Of a stretch of DNA of 64,000 bases, positions 27,107-36,573 are shown piece by piece (position 1 is the first letter of the stretch; every line of letters starts with the position of its first letter). The translations under genes were made by a program, and so were the position numbers. The notes beneath the pieces are model-generated. The model had not been told where the DNA came from. It did no database searches and saw only the letters and a list, made by a program, of their open reading frames with translations. The DNA comes from Streptomyces sp. NBRC 109706 (GTDB lineage: Bacteria; Actinomycetota; Actinomycetes; Streptomycetales; Streptomycetaceae), in contig NZ_BBOM01000009.1 of the NCBI RefSeq assembly GCF_000974485.1, forward strand, positions 558,001-622,000. Reading direction: 5' to 3'.

Positions 27107-28723
27107 TCAGTCGAGGTAGTCCCGCAGCACCTGGGACCGCGAGGGGTGCCGCAGCTTCGACATGGTCTTGGACTCGATCTGCCGGATACGCTCCCGCGTC
27201 ACGCCGTAGACCTTGCCGATCTCGTCCAGCGTCTTGGGCTGCCCGTCGGTCAGACCGAACCGCATGGACACCACGCCGGCCTCGCGCTCGCTGAGCGTGT
27301 CGAGGACGGAGTGCAGCTGCTCCTGCAGCAACGTGAAGCTGACCGCGTCGGCCGGCACCACGGCCTCGGAGTCCTCGATCAGATCGCCGAACTCGCTGTC
27401 CCCGTCCTCACCCAGCGGGGTGTGGAGGGAGATCGGCTCCCGACCGTACTTCTGGACCTCGACCACCTTCTCGGGGGTCATGTCCAGCTCCTTGGCCAGC
27501 TCCTCCGGGGTGGGCTCGCGCCCGAGGTCCTGGAGCATCTGACGCTGCACCCGGGCGAGCTTGTTGATCACCTCGACCATGTGCACCGGGATGCGGATGG
27601 TGCGCGCCTGGTCGGCCATGGCCCGGGTGATCGCCTGCCGGATCCACCAGGTGGCATACGTGGAGAACTTGTAGCCCTTGGTGTAGTCGAACTTCTCCAC
27701 CGCGCGGATCAGACCCAGGTTGCCCTCCTGGATCAGGTCCAGGAAGAGCATTCCCCGGCCGGTGTAGCGCTTGGCGAGCGAGACCACCAGCCTGAGGTTG
27801 GCCTCCAGCAGGTGGTTCTTGGCCCGCCGCCCGTCCTCGGAGATGATCTCCAGCTCGTGCTTGAGCTTGGGGGCGATCTTGTCGGCGCCGGCCAGCTTGT
27901 CCTCGGCGAAGAGACCCGCCTCGATCCGCTTGGCCAGCTCCACCTCCTGCTCGGCGTTAAGCAGGGGAACCTTGCCGATCTGCTTGAGGTAGTCCTTGAC
28001 CGGGTCCGCCGTGGCACCGGCCGCCGCGACCTGCTGCGCGGGGGCGTCGTCTTCGTCGTCGTCGGAGAGGACGAACCCCTCGTTCTCCTGCTTGCCCTCG
28101 GTGCCCTCGGCCGGTGCGCCGGCGCGCGCCGCCCGCTCGGCGGGCTCCTCCGCGCCCTCGTCCTCGCCCTCAAGGAACTCGTCGACCAGCTCCTTCTTGG
28201 GATCGGCGTTCTTGTCCGCCGTCTTCTTGGCCGCGGACTTCTTCGCCGGTGCCTTCTTGGCCGCGGACTTCTTGGCGGGTGCCTTCTTGGCCACCGCCTT
28301 CTTCGCCGGCGCCTTCTTGGCTCCGGCCACCGAGGCCGAACCCTCGGCGCTCGGCTGCGGGTCTGCCGCACCCGCGTCGTCTGGGGGCGCCAGCGCGGTG
28401 GCCTTCTTGGCAGGTGCGGTCTTGGCCGCGACCGTCTTGGTCGCGGTGCGCTTGGCCGTCGTCTTCGCGGCGACACTCTTCCGGGTGCGCCTGGGCGCCT
28501 CGGCGGCACTCACCATCAGCGTCACGCCCTCCTCGTCGAGGATCTGGTTGAGGCTGCGCAGAACGTTCTTCCACTGGGTTGACGGGATCTGGTCAGCCTC
28601 GAAGGCCCGGCGCACATCGTCGCCGGCGATCTGCCCCTCAGCCTTTCCCCGTTCGATGAGCGCCATCACAGAATTTGACTCGGCGATCTCTGCGGGGAGA
28701 GTACGGGAAGTGCTGGCCGACAC
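27107..28723 (-). CDS. hrdB: Principal RNA polymerase sigma factor HrdB
   Basis: The housekeeping sigma-70 factor, 538 residues. Region 1.2 begins at DPVKDYLKQIGKVPLLNAEQE near 250, region 2 holds GLIRAVEKFDYTKGYKFSTYATWWIRQAI, and region 4 holds VTRERIRQIESKTMSKLRHPSR. The N-terminal 240 residues are Streptomyces-specific: a conserved start (SASTSRTLPAEIAESN) then a Lys/Ala/Pro-rich stretch of repeated KKAPAKK and KKSAAKK units, and an acidic linker. The GTG at 28723 is chosen because GAGAGG is 6 bp upstream; a TTG two codons earlier has no spacing to it. Length and start agree with HrdB. Confidence 0.96.
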   Translation of the reverse strand: MSASTSRTLPAEIAESNSVMALIERGKAEGQIAGDDVRRAFEADQIPSTQWKNVLRSLNQILDEEGVTLMVSAAEAPRRTRKSVAAKTTAKRTATKTVAAKTAPAKKATALAPPDDAGAADPQPSAEGSASVAGAKKAPAKKAVAKKAPAKKSAAKKAPAKKSAAKKTADKNADPKKELVDEFLEGEDEGAEEPAERAARAGAPAEGTEGKQENEGFVLSDDDEDDAPAQQVAAAGATADPVKDYLKQIGKVPLLNAEQEVELAKRIEAGLFAEDKLAGADKIAPKLKHELEIISEDGRRAKNHLLEANLRLVVSLAKRYTGRGMLFLDLIQEGNLGLIRAVEKFDYTKGYKFSTYATWWIRQAITRAMADQARTIRIPVHMVEVINKLARVQRQMLQDLGREPTPEELAKELDMTPEKVVEVQKYGREPISLHTPLGEDGDSEFGDLIEDSEAVVPADAVSFTLLQEQLHSVLDTLSEREAGVVSMRFGLTDGQPKTLDEIGKVYGVTRERIRQIESKTMSKLRHPSRSQVLRDYLD

Positions 28724-28947
28724 GAACAACCTCTCGGAAACTCTGGGAACGGCTTAGGCCCGCTCACTGGTAGCGGGGCCACGACCGACGACTGGGGTGC
28801 GCCGACGGCTGTGGCGGGGCCCGCGGCGAGCGGCTGATCCGCCCGCTGCTGCCACCTCTTGAATCATCGCGCTGCTCCCGGAAGCGTTACGCCGCTTTCA
28901 CGTGTCCCGAGTCACATCGCACGCTCGACTGTAGCGGTCCATGGCAA

Positions 28948-28990
28948 ATGCGTCGCCGGAGCCCTGCCCTGGAGGGGCCCGGCGACGCAT
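28948..28990 (-). terminator. Terminator after the FadR-type gene
   Basis: ATGCGTCGCCGG pairs perfectly with CCGGCGACGCAT (12 bp) around a 19-nt loop. It lies 27 bp past the stop of the minus-strand regulator. Confidence 0.75.
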
Positions 28991-29016
28991 GGTGGGCCGG
29001 TGTGCCGGCGGTCGAC

Positions 29017-29937
29017 TCAGTGCTCGCGCGGGGCGGGAACGACATGGTCCGCGCCGGGGGCCGTCGCCGCGGAGGGGGCGTCCGAGGAGAAGGTGAGCAG
29101 CTGCCGCATCGCCGTCTCCGCCGCCGGCGGCTCGCCGGAGCCGATCGCGTCCACGATCCGCTGGTGCATCGCGACGGACGCCTCGGTGGGGTGCTCGCAA
29201 CCGGAGGCGGCACCGCCCGAGACCTGCAGAGCGGAGGCGACGATGCCGGAGAGGTGTTCGAGCATCCGATTGCCGGCCGACTGCAGCACCAGCCCGTGGA
29301 ACTCGGCGTCGGCCCGGGCGAAGGTGAGCGCATCGCCCTGCGCGAGGGTGTGGGTCATGATGTCCACCATGTCGCCCAGCCGCTGCTGGACTTCGTCCCC
29401 GGTGTCGGCGGCGGCCAGCCGGGCGGCGAGGGGCTCGATCGTCAGCCGCAGCTCGCACAGCTCACGACGCTGGTCCTCGCGCTGGGGGCCGAAGGCGCGC
29501 CACTCGATGATGTCGGGGTCGAGAAGATTCCAGTCGCCGACGGGGCGCACCCGGGTGCCGACATTGGGGCGGGCGCTGACGAGGCCCTTGGCCTCGAGGA
29601 CCCGCAGGGACTCACGGACGACCGTGCGGGAGACCTCGAAACGCTGCCCGATCTCCTCGGGCACCAGCGGACGGTCGGCCCCCAGATCGCCGGAGACGAT
29701 CATCTGACCGAGCTGCTGGACGAGTTGGCCGTGCAGGCCACGGCCCCGGTTGCCGGCGGTACGACGGCCGACGCGGCCCAACTCGCTGTCCCCGCTGTCC
29801 CAGGCGGGGGCGTTGGTGGTGCGGGCCGAGCCGGTGGACTCGGCGTAGGAGTAACGGTCGAACTCGCCGGGCCGGCCGGCGGGGCCGGAGTTGGCGGAAC
29901 GAGTGGCGGTCATCATGGAGTGCGCAAGGGTAGTCAC
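29017..29937 (-). CDS. GntR family regulator, FadR/FCD type
   Basis: A 306-residue regulator conserved beside hrdB in Streptomyces. The first 65 residues are low-complexity. The winged helix spans about 70-130 (LVPEEIGQRFEVSRTVVRESLRVLEAKGL), and the FCD ligand domain about 155-285 shows the Asp/His pattern of the metal-dependent FadR group (ARADAEFHGLVL). The start is uncertain: GTG at 29937 gives the conserved TTLAHSMM but AAAGGAGG ends only 1 bp before it; ATG at 29916 has no ribosome site. The effector is unknown. Confidence 0.88.
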   Translation of the reverse strand: MTTLAHSMMTATRSANSGPAGRPGEFDRYSYAESTGSARTTNAPAWDSGDSELGRVGRRTAGNRGRGLHGQLVQQLGQMIVSGDLGADRPLVPEEIGQRFEVSRTVVRESLRVLEAKGLVSARPNVGTRVRPVGDWNLLDPDIIEWRAFGPQREDQRRELCELRLTIEPLAARLAAADTGDEVQQRLGDMVDIMTHTLAQGDALTFARADAEFHGLVLQSAGNRMLEHLSGIVASALQVSGGAASGCEHPTEASVAMHQRIVDAIGSGEPPAAETAMRQLLTFSSDAPSAATAPGADHVVPAPREH

Positions 29938-30155
29938 GCCTCCTTTGTCGGCGGCCCCCGTTGGCACCTTGAGGTCTTTGGTGAAAAGCACACGAAAGGG
30001 TGATCGGCGACTCCCGCATAATTGACGTCTAACCGGAAGGAAATGGACTCCCTCGCACAAGGCCCAAAACCTGGCCGCCGACAGCCGACGCGGGCGGTGG
30101 TGCTTCGAGGTGAAGTCGTACGGCAGTGCCCCGACTTCGAACAGGTGTGGCGCGC

Positions 30156-32132
30156 CTACCGTGGGCCACCTCGCAGGCTGAGCACCGCGTATCCACAGAG
30201 GAGCAGGGCCAGCGAGACGGCCAGGGCCCAGCCGATGGGTTGGGACGCCAGGCGCACCGAGGCGGAGAGCCAGCGGTCCAACTCCGAGGCGACAGGCAGG
30301 GTGCTCATCGCCCCGAGGCGTTCGGGAAGTCCGTCCAGCGCCCGACCGAAGGGGCTGTCCAACGCCGCGCGCAGGGCGGGGGCGAGCACCAGCGGGACCG
30401 CGGCGACGGCGGCGAGGCCCACCAGACCGGAACGGAAGACGCCGGCGGCCAGCAGCCCGGCCCAGGCGCAACCCACGGAGAGCGCGGCGACGCTCTGGAA
30501 GGCGGCGCCCCAGGACTCGGGGGTCGGGCCGCGCACGCCGAGCAGCAGCGTCAGGGAGACGGAGTTCAGCGCGATCGCGGCGACGCAGAGCGAAAGCGAC
30601 GCCCCAGCGGAGATCAGCGCCTTGCCGATGAGCAGGGACAGCCGGCGGGGCACGGGCACACAGGCAGGGGCGAGTGCCGGATAGCGGAACTCCTGGCCGA
30701 AGGCCAGGGCGCCCAGCAACCCGGCGGCCATGGCGACCGGGGGCAGCGGCAGCGGCTCGGCCCAGCCGGTGAGCACGCGCTCGGCCGGCCAGGAGCCGGC
30801 CGAGGCGAGGACGACGGCGACGAGGAGGCCGGCCAGCAGAGCCGTCCCCATGACCAGCCAGCTGGTGTAGACCCCGGCCCAGCGCCGCAGTTCATAGCGG
30901 AGGGGCCAACTCGGCCCGGACGGCGAGACGGCGGGCAGCGGGGGCGGCAGCGCGGGGCGCACCGCCGGCCGGCCGGCCCGGGCCCCGACCTCAAGGGCCT
31001 TCGAGGCCACCGAGGCCACCTGGAGGGGGCGGGTGACGGCATCGGGCGTCCCGGCCGCGGAGTTCGCGATGGCGGGCGGTGCGGACGAGGGCGGTGGGGA
31101 CGAGGGGGGCGCAGCCGAGGCGGCGGCGCCGGGCGCCGGCGCCGTTCTGGCCAGCGAGACCGTGGCCGGGGCGCTGTCGACGGAGACCGCGGCCGGCCGG
31201 GCCTCCTGTGCCGGCACCACCCTGCCGTCCGCGCGGAGCAACGGCCCGGCGGGGGAACGGTCCCCCACATCCCCGATCTCGTCGGCGAGTTGGTGCACGA
31301 CGATGCGGTGCTGGTGGGCGATCTCGCCCACGGTGGCCGGATCGCCGCCGTAGACGGAGACCCGGTTGCCGGACTCCAGGACCACCTCGACCGGCTCCGT
31401 CGCGCGGAACCGCTGATGCAGAACCGCGGCCAGGCGCTCGGCGTGTGGCGTGCGGACCGCCACCCTCGGCCGCAGCCGCGTTCTGGCGAAATCGTCGACG
31501 CGCTGGTCGGCGATCAGCCGCCCGGCGTCCATGCTGACCACCCGGTCGGCGACCCTGGCCGTCTCCATCGGGTCGGTGGTCGCGAGCAGCACCGCTCCGC
31601 CCTGCTCCGCGTATCCCCGCAACAGGCCGTGGAGCCAGGCTCGTTCACGGGGGGAGAGCCCGCTGTCCGGCTCGTCCAGCACCAGGGTGTGGGGGTCGCC
31701 GAGCAATGCGGCGGCGAGCCCGAGCCGTCGGTCCATCCCACGGGAGAACCGCCCCAGCCGCTGATCGGCCAGCCCGCTCAGGCCCACCACCTCCAGCACC
31801 TCGTCGGCGCGGGCGGCCGGCACGCCGGCGGCCGCGGCGAGCATCCGCAACTGCCCTCGGGCGGAGCGGTACGGATGGCCGGGGACGTCCCCCAGCAGCG
31901 TGCCGATCTCCCGCTGGGGATGGGGCACTCGGGACAGTGGTCGCCCTCGGAAGAGCGCCACCCCGCGCCCCGGGGACAGTTGGAGCATCAGCCGCAGTGC
32001 GGCGGACTTGCCCGCTCCGGGCGGTCCCAGCAGGGCGGTGATGCCGCCCGGGCGGGCTTCGAAGGTGAGGTCGTCAACGGCGGGCGGCCTGCCACGCCGT
32101 GACGCAGTGGTGAGTCCGATGGCCTGGATCAT
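30156..32132 (-). CDS. ABC transporter ATPase fused to a membrane domain
   Basis: A 658-residue single-chain ABC exporter half. Residues 1-225 form an ATPase: Walker A GPPGAGKSA near 36-44, a degenerate signature FSRGMDRRLG near 130 in place of LSGGQ, and Walker B TLVLDEPDSGL near 150. Residues 300-420 are a proline and alanine-rich linker. Residues 430-655 carry about six hydrophobic segments resembling ABC-2 permeases. The ATG at 32132 follows GGGAGAA. The substrate is unknown; the ATPase-to-permease fusion with a long disordered linker is a Streptomyces trait. It stands alone. Confidence 0.85.
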   Translation of the reverse strand: MIQAIGLTTASRRGRPPAVDDLTFEARPGGITALLGPPGAGKSAALRLMLQLSPGRGVALFRGRPLSRVPHPQREIGTLLGDVPGHPYRSARGQLRMLAAAAGVPAARADEVLEVVGLSGLADQRLGRFSRGMDRRLGLAAALLGDPHTLVLDEPDSGLSPRERAWLHGLLRGYAEQGGAVLLATTDPMETARVADRVVSMDAGRLIADQRVDDFARTRLRPRVAVRTPHAERLAAVLHQRFRATEPVEVVLESGNRVSVYGGDPATVGEIAHQHRIVVHQLADEIGDVGDRSPAGPLLRADGRVVPAQEARPAAVSVDSAPATVSLARTAPAPGAAASAAPPSSPPPSSAPPAIANSAAGTPDAVTRPLQVASVASKALEVGARAGRPAVRPALPPPLPAVSPSGPSWPLRYELRRWAGVYTSWLVMGTALLAGLLVAVVLASAGSWPAERVLTGWAEPLPLPPVAMAAGLLGALAFGQEFRYPALAPACVPVPRRLSLLIGKALISAGASLSLCVAAIALNSVSLTLLLGVRGPTPESWGAAFQSVAALSVGCAWAGLLAAGVFRSGLVGLAAVAAVPLVLAPALRAALDSPFGRALDGLPERLGAMSTLPVASELDRWLSASVRLASQPIGWALAVSLALLLCGYAVLSLRGGPR

Positions 32133-32273
32133 CGATTCTCCCGTTGGTCGCGCACTCTGCACGATAACGGGACATATGGGATTTTCCTGGCGACTCGCGC
32201 GGTTTGGCGATCCCGACCGCAGCGACCGACCGCGGCCTTGTCGACCTCCTGGTTCGTGAGACGTCCTGGTTCG

Positions 32274-33020
32274 TCAGACGTCGGGGCGGAGCATCGGGGG
32301 GTTCAGCACCGTGGCGCCCCCGGCTCTGAACAGCTGGGCGGGACGCCCGCCCTGACGGGTCGTGGTGCCACCGACCGGCACCAGGAACCCCGGGGTTCCC
32401 GTCACCTTGCGGTGGAAGTTGCGCGGGTCCAACGAGACGCCCCAGACCGCCTCGTAGACCCTGCGCAACTCCCCCACCGTGAACTCGGGCGGACAGAAGG
32501 CCGCCGCTAGGGAGGAGTACTCGATCTTCGACCGTGCGCGCTCCACCCCGTCGGCGAGGATGCGCGCGTGGTCGAACGCCAGCCGCTCCCCCGACGCCCT
32601 GTCCGTATCCGTATCCGCCAACAGCTCGCCCGCCGGCTTCCACTGGGCCCCGCCGGCGTCCCCGCCCGGGGTGGGAGCCGGCAGGTCCGGAGCCAGGACC
32701 AGATGTGCCACGCTGACCACCCGCATCCTCGGGTCGCGCCCCGGCTCCCCGTAGGTGGCGAGTTGTTCCAGATGGGCACCGGCATGCCAGCTGCCGGCGT
32801 CCTGGGTGCGTAGCCCCGTCTCCTCCGCCAGCTCGCGCGCGGCGGCGGAGGCCAGATCCTCATCAGCCCGAACAAAACCGCCCGGAAGAGCCCACTGGCC
32901 CTGATAAGGGTCCTCACCACGTCGAACCGTGAGCGCGCACAGCGCATGCCGCCGGACGGTGAGAACGACCAGGTCGACTGTGACGGCGAACGGCGGAAAC
33001 TCCGACGGGTCGTAGGGCAT
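32274..33020 (-). CDS. NUDIX hydrolase with C-terminal winged helix (NrtR-like)
   Basis: A 248-residue protein. The Nudix box GFVRADEDLASAAARELAEETGL (residues about 48-70) matches GX5EX7REUXEEXGU fully. Residues 170-245 form the winged-helix domain found in NrtR-type regulators (FTVGELRRVYEAVWGVSLDPRNFHRKV). Such proteins either hydrolyse ADP-ribose-type nucleotides or act as NAD-metabolism repressors that sense ADP-ribose. An intact box suggests hydrolysis is possible. No NAD genes are adjacent. The start ATG at 33020 is 27 bp from the DUF4192 stop upstream, suggesting one transcript. Confidence 0.87.
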   Translation of the reverse strand: MPYDPSEFPPFAVTVDLVVLTVRRHALCALTVRRGEDPYQGQWALPGGFVRADEDLASAAARELAEETGLRTQDAGSWHAGAHLEQLATYGEPGRDPRMRVVSVAHLVLAPDLPAPTPGGDAGGAQWKPAGELLADTDTDRASGERLAFDHARILADGVERARSKIEYSSLAAAFCPPEFTVGELRRVYEAVWGVSLDPRNFHRKVTGTPGFLVPVGGTTTRQGGRPAQLFRAGGATVLNPPMLRPDV

Positions 33021-33047
33021 GCCGTGATCATAGGTGCCCCACGAAGC

Positions 33048-34202
33048 TCACCGGAGCCGATGGGCGGTCCACTGCCGGCGCAGGCTCCGGCGCAGCGGCT
33101 CGGGATCGACCTCGTCGTTGCACGCCTGGTGGAGCAGCCGTGCGAAGACGTATTCCGGATCGAGATCCAGAGCCCTGGTCCACGCCACCCGGGCACTCAC
33201 CGGGTCCTCCATCGACCAGGCCACCCAGCCGACCAGTGTGAGCGGAGCGGCGGCGTGCGACTCGAAGGAGCCCACGCAGCGCCGGGCGAGGGCCCGCCAC
33301 AGGCGCAGCGCCACCAGGGCCTCAGGACCGTCCATCCAGCCGGCCGCGAGATCGCGGGTGAGGCGGTCCTGCAGCCCGATGACGAGATGCGCCGCCTCGT
33401 CGGAGGTGAGCAGGGCGTCGTCCCTGGCGTCGGCGGCCGACTGCTCGGGATCACGGGGCGCCGGCACCCGGCGGAAGCGGCCCATCAGGCGCTCCACCAG
33501 ATCGATCGTCTCGTCCCTGACCCTGGACTGCTCGGTCTCCGGGCCGACCATACGGGGCGCCAACCGCGCGGCCACGGCGTCCAGAGCACGCTCCTGCTGG
33601 ATGGCCACCGGCCCGTCCAGCGGGATCAGCCGCTCACGCATCTCCTTGAGCGAGCCACGGACGTGGATGCCGGCGAAGGCCGCCGCCGCTGCCATCGGCG
33701 AGCTGCCGCACCTGGGCAGGGCGCTGCCCTCGCCCGCGTCGTCCAGGGCCTCGGTGCTGCAGTAGGAGAGATAGCGCTCCTGCGAGATGTACAGCGCCTC
33801 GTAGACCGGCACCTCCAGATCGCCACAGGCGGTCCGCAACAGCTGCGCGAGCGGACGGAGACGCTCAGCCGCATCCCGCACCCGGCCACCCGCGGGCGGA
33901 TCCTGGCAGAGGTAGGCGACGGCCGCGTCCGGCCGGACGCCTCGGGCGGAGCTGCTGTCCACCAGGCACGCCGCCAACTGCCTGGCGGCCTCCGGCCAGT
34001 TCGCCGTGTCCTCGGGGATGGCCGTCCTGATCCGGCCCCCCAGCTTTCCGCGCGGGCCGTGCAGGCCCAGAAGCACGATCGAGTCGTCCGGGTGGTAGCC
34101 CAGGATGTAGGGCAGGGCGTCCGCCAGATCCGCCGGGCCGCTCAGGGTGACCTGGTTGTCGGTGACGATGAGTTGCGAGAGGGGTTCGCTGTGTTGAGTC
34201 AT
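33048..34202 (-). CDS. DUF4192 domain protein
   Basis: A 384-residue actinobacterial protein of unknown function. DUF4192 spans most of it, beginning LIVTDNQVTLSGPADLADALPYILGYHPDDSIVLLGL. The C-terminal part (about 270-380) contains helical repeat-like segments (LALRLWRALARRC, SARVAWTRALDLDPEYVFARLLHQA) resembling TPR helices. The ATG at 34202 (MTQHSEPLSQ) is preferred to one 16 codons upstream because the longer version runs through the DnaA-box region. It diverges from recQ across 124 bp. Confidence 0.85.
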   Translation of the reverse strand: MTQHSEPLSQLIVTDNQVTLSGPADLADALPYILGYHPDDSIVLLGLHGPRGKLGGRIRTAIPEDTANWPEAARQLAACLVDSSSARGVRPDAAVAYLCQDPPAGGRVRDAAERLRPLAQLLRTACGDLEVPVYEALYISQERYLSYCSTEALDDAGEGSALPRCGSSPMAAAAAFAGIHVRGSLKEMRERLIPLDGPVAIQQERALDAVAARLAPRMVGPETEQSRVRDETIDLVERLMGRFRRVPAPRDPEQSAADARDDALLTSDEAAHLVIGLQDRLTRDLAAGWMDGPEALVALRLWRALARRCVGSFESHAAAPLTLVGWVAWSMEDPVSARVAWTRALDLDPEYVFARLLHQACNDEVDPEPLRRSLRRQWTAHRLR

Positions 34203-34242
34203 GGAGGCAGAGTGCCTGGTTCGAGCCCGATCGTGTCGTGTT

Positions 34243-34290
34243 TTATCCACAGGTCAGCGCGTCTGTCATAAGAATTACCGGTTATCCACA
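34243..34290. promoter_or_regulatory. Two perfect DnaA boxes upstream of recQ
   Basis: TTATCCACA occurs at 34243-34251 and 34282-34290, both on the plus strand and 39 bp apart. This is the strong DnaA recognition word. They sit between the divergent starts of the DUF4192 gene (34202) and recQ (34327). Confidence 0.7.
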
Positions 34291-34326
34291 GGGCGGGTTC
34301 GCCAAGCCCGGGCTCGATCGGCTTGC

Positions 34327-36537
34327 ATGGGCGACATGTCAGAAGCCACCACGGGGACCGCCCCGCAAGCAGTGAACGAACGGCACGAGGAGTTGCGCGC
34401 CGCGGCGGACGCGGTGCTCTCCCGCCTGGTCGGGGACGCCTCGGGCGCCGCGCGTCTCCGTCCCGATCAGTGGCGGGCCATCGAGGCCCTGGTCGCCGAG
34501 CGGCGCCGAGCGCTCGTCGTCCAGCGCACGGGGTGGGGCAAGTCGGCGGTGTACTTCGTCGCCACCGCCCTGCTGCGGGAGAGCGGCGCCGGGCCCACGG
34601 TCATCGTGTCGCCGCTGCTCGCCCTCATGCGCAACCAGATCGCCGCCGCGCGGCGCGCCGGCATCAGCGCCCGCACGATCAACTCGGCCAACCAGGAGGA
34701 GTGGGAGGCGGTGCGGCAGGAAGTCGCCGACGGCCTCGTCGACGTTCTCCTGGTCAGCCCCGAACGCCTCAACAACCCGGATTTCCGGGACGGGGTGCTG
34801 CCTCAGCTCGCGGCCAGCGCGGGTCTGCTGGTGGTCGACGAGGCGCACTGCATCTCCGACTGGGGCCACGACTTCCGGCCCGACTATCGCAGGTTGCGCA
34901 CCATGCTCGGCGAACTCCCCGCCGGTGTCCCGGTGTTGGCCACCACGGCGACGGCCAACGCCCGGGTCACCGCCGATGTCGCGGAGCAGCTGGGCACGGG
35001 CGACAGCGGCGCGGAGACGCTGGTGCTGCGCGGTCCGCTGGACCGCGCCAGCCTGCGGCTCTCCGTGCTCCGGCTGCCGGACGCCGCCCACCGGCTGGCC
35101 TGGCTGGACGACCATCTGAACGGCTTCCCCGGCTCCGGCATCATCTACACGCTCACCGTCGCGGCGGCCGAGGAGGTCGCCGCGCATCTCACCGCGCGCG
35201 GGCACCGTGTGGCCGCCTACACCGGCCGCACGGAGAACGCCGACCGCGAGGCGGCCGAGGACGACCTGCTGGCGAACCGGGTCAAGGCCCTGGTGGCCAC
35301 CTCCGCTCTCGGCATGGGCTTCGACAAGCCGGATCTGGGCTTTGTGATCCATCTGGGCTCGCCCTCGTCCCCCATCGCCTACTACCAGCAGGTCGGCCGT
35401 GCCGGTCGAGGTCTGGAGCACGCGGAGGTACTGCTGCTGCCCGGCCCGGAGGACGAGGCCATCTGGCGCTACTTCGGCTCCCTCGCCTTTCCCCGGGAAC
35501 AACAGGTTCGCCACACCCTGGAGGTGCTGGCGGCGGCGGACCGACCGCTCAGCCTGCCGGCCCTCGAAGCCCGCGTGGAACTGCGCCGATCCCGGCTGGA
35601 GATGATGCTCAAGGTGCTCGATGTCGACGGGGCGGTGCGTCGGGAGCGCGGCGGCTGGCGTGCCACCGGCGCGCCCTGGCACTACGACGCCGAGCGCTAC
35701 GCCTGGGTGGCACGCCAACGCGAGGCCGAGCAGGAGGCCATGCGGGAGTACGCGTCGACGGGCGGCTGCCGGATGGAGCTGCTGCGCAGGGAGCTGGACG
35801 ACGAGGGCGCGGCGCCCTGCGGCCGCTGCGACAACTGCACGGACATGGGCTTCGACGCCCAGGTGGCGCCGACCGCGCTGGAGGCCGCCACGGGTGAGCT
35901 GAGCCGGCCCGGGATCGCGGTGGAGCCCCGCCGGATGTGGCCCACGGGTCTGCCGGCGGCGGGTATCGATCTCAAGGGCCGGATCCCCCAGGGCGAGCAG
36001 GCGTCCCCGGGGCGCGCGCTGGGTCGCCTCTCCGACATCGGCTGGGGGGATCGGCTCCGGCCCCTCCTCAGCCCGGACGCCTCCGACAGCGCTCTGCCGG
36101 AGGACGTCATGGACGCGGTGGTGACGGTCCTCTCCGACTGGGCTCGTGGGCCCGGTGGCTGGGCCTCCGGGCAGGAGGGCGCGCCGCCCCGGCCGGTCGG
36201 GGTGGTCTCGGTGGCCTCCGGAAGCCGGCCCAGGCTGGTGGGATCACTCGCCGACGGAATCGCCCGGGTGGGGCGGATGCCGCTGCTCGGCGCGGTGCGC
36301 CGGGCCCACCACGACCGCGCCCCCGGCCGCAGCAACAGCGCCCGTCGGGTCCACGCCTTGCACGGCGCTCTGGAGCTGCCCCCCGAGGTCGCCGAGGCGG
36401 TCAAGACCCATCCCGGACCACTGCTGTTGGTCGACGACTTCATGGAGACCGGCTGGACGTTGGCGCTCGCCGCCCGCCTGCTGCGGGCCGCCGGAGCGGA
36501 GTCGGTCCTGCCACTCGTCCTGGCGGTGCGGGGATGA
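34327..36537 (+). CDS. recQ: RecQ-family DNA helicase with C-terminal phosphoribosyltransferase-like domain
   Basis: A 736-residue protein. Motif I RTGWGKSA is at residues 67-74, motif II VDEAHCISDWGHDFRPDY near 180, and motif VI QVGRAGRG near 355. A zinc-binding segment with CGRCDNC follows near 500. Residues 590-736 form a phosphoribosyltransferase-like fold whose PRPP loop reads LLVDDFMETGWTL near 700. RecQ unwinds DNA 3' to 5'; the added domain, related to ComF, is known in actinobacterial RecQ homologues but its job is unclear. The start could also be ATG at 34336; neither has a strong ribosome site. It is convergent with the RNase HII gene. Confidence 0.88.
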   Translation: MGDMSEATTGTAPQAVNERHEELRAAADAVLSRLVGDASGAARLRPDQWRAIEALVAERRRALVVQRTGWGKSAVYFVATALLRESGAGPTVIVSPLLALMRNQIAAARRAGISARTINSANQEEWEAVRQEVADGLVDVLLVSPERLNNPDFRDGVLPQLAASAGLLVVDEAHCISDWGHDFRPDYRRLRTMLGELPAGVPVLATTATANARVTADVAEQLGTGDSGAETLVLRGPLDRASLRLSVLRLPDAAHRLAWLDDHLNGFPGSGIIYTLTVAAAEEVAAHLTARGHRVAAYTGRTENADREAAEDDLLANRVKALVATSALGMGFDKPDLGFVIHLGSPSSPIAYYQQVGRAGRGLEHAEVLLLPGPEDEAIWRYFGSLAFPREQQVRHTLEVLAAADRPLSLPALEARVELRRSRLEMMLKVLDVDGAVRRERGGWRATGAPWHYDAERYAWVARQREAEQEAMREYASTGGCRMELLRRELDDEGAAPCGRCDNCTDMGFDAQVAPTALEAATGELSRPGIAVEPRRMWPTGLPAAGIDLKGRIPQGEQASPGRALGRLSDIGWGDRLRPLLSPDASDSALPEDVMDAVVTVLSDWARGPGGWASGQEGAPPRPVGVVSVASGSRPRLVGSLADGIARVGRMPLLGAVRRAHHDRAPGRSNSARRVHALHGALELPPEVAEAVKTHPGPLLLVDDFMETGWTLALAARLLRAAGAESVLPLVLAVRG

Positions 36538-36573
36538 GCGGCGGTGGGGGCGCGGAGGGAGCTGGCGGCGGCG

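Noticed and set aside
28724..29016. Small gene or RNA between hrdB and the FadR-type gene
   Set aside because: Only a terminator hairpin was found; no start with a ribosome site.
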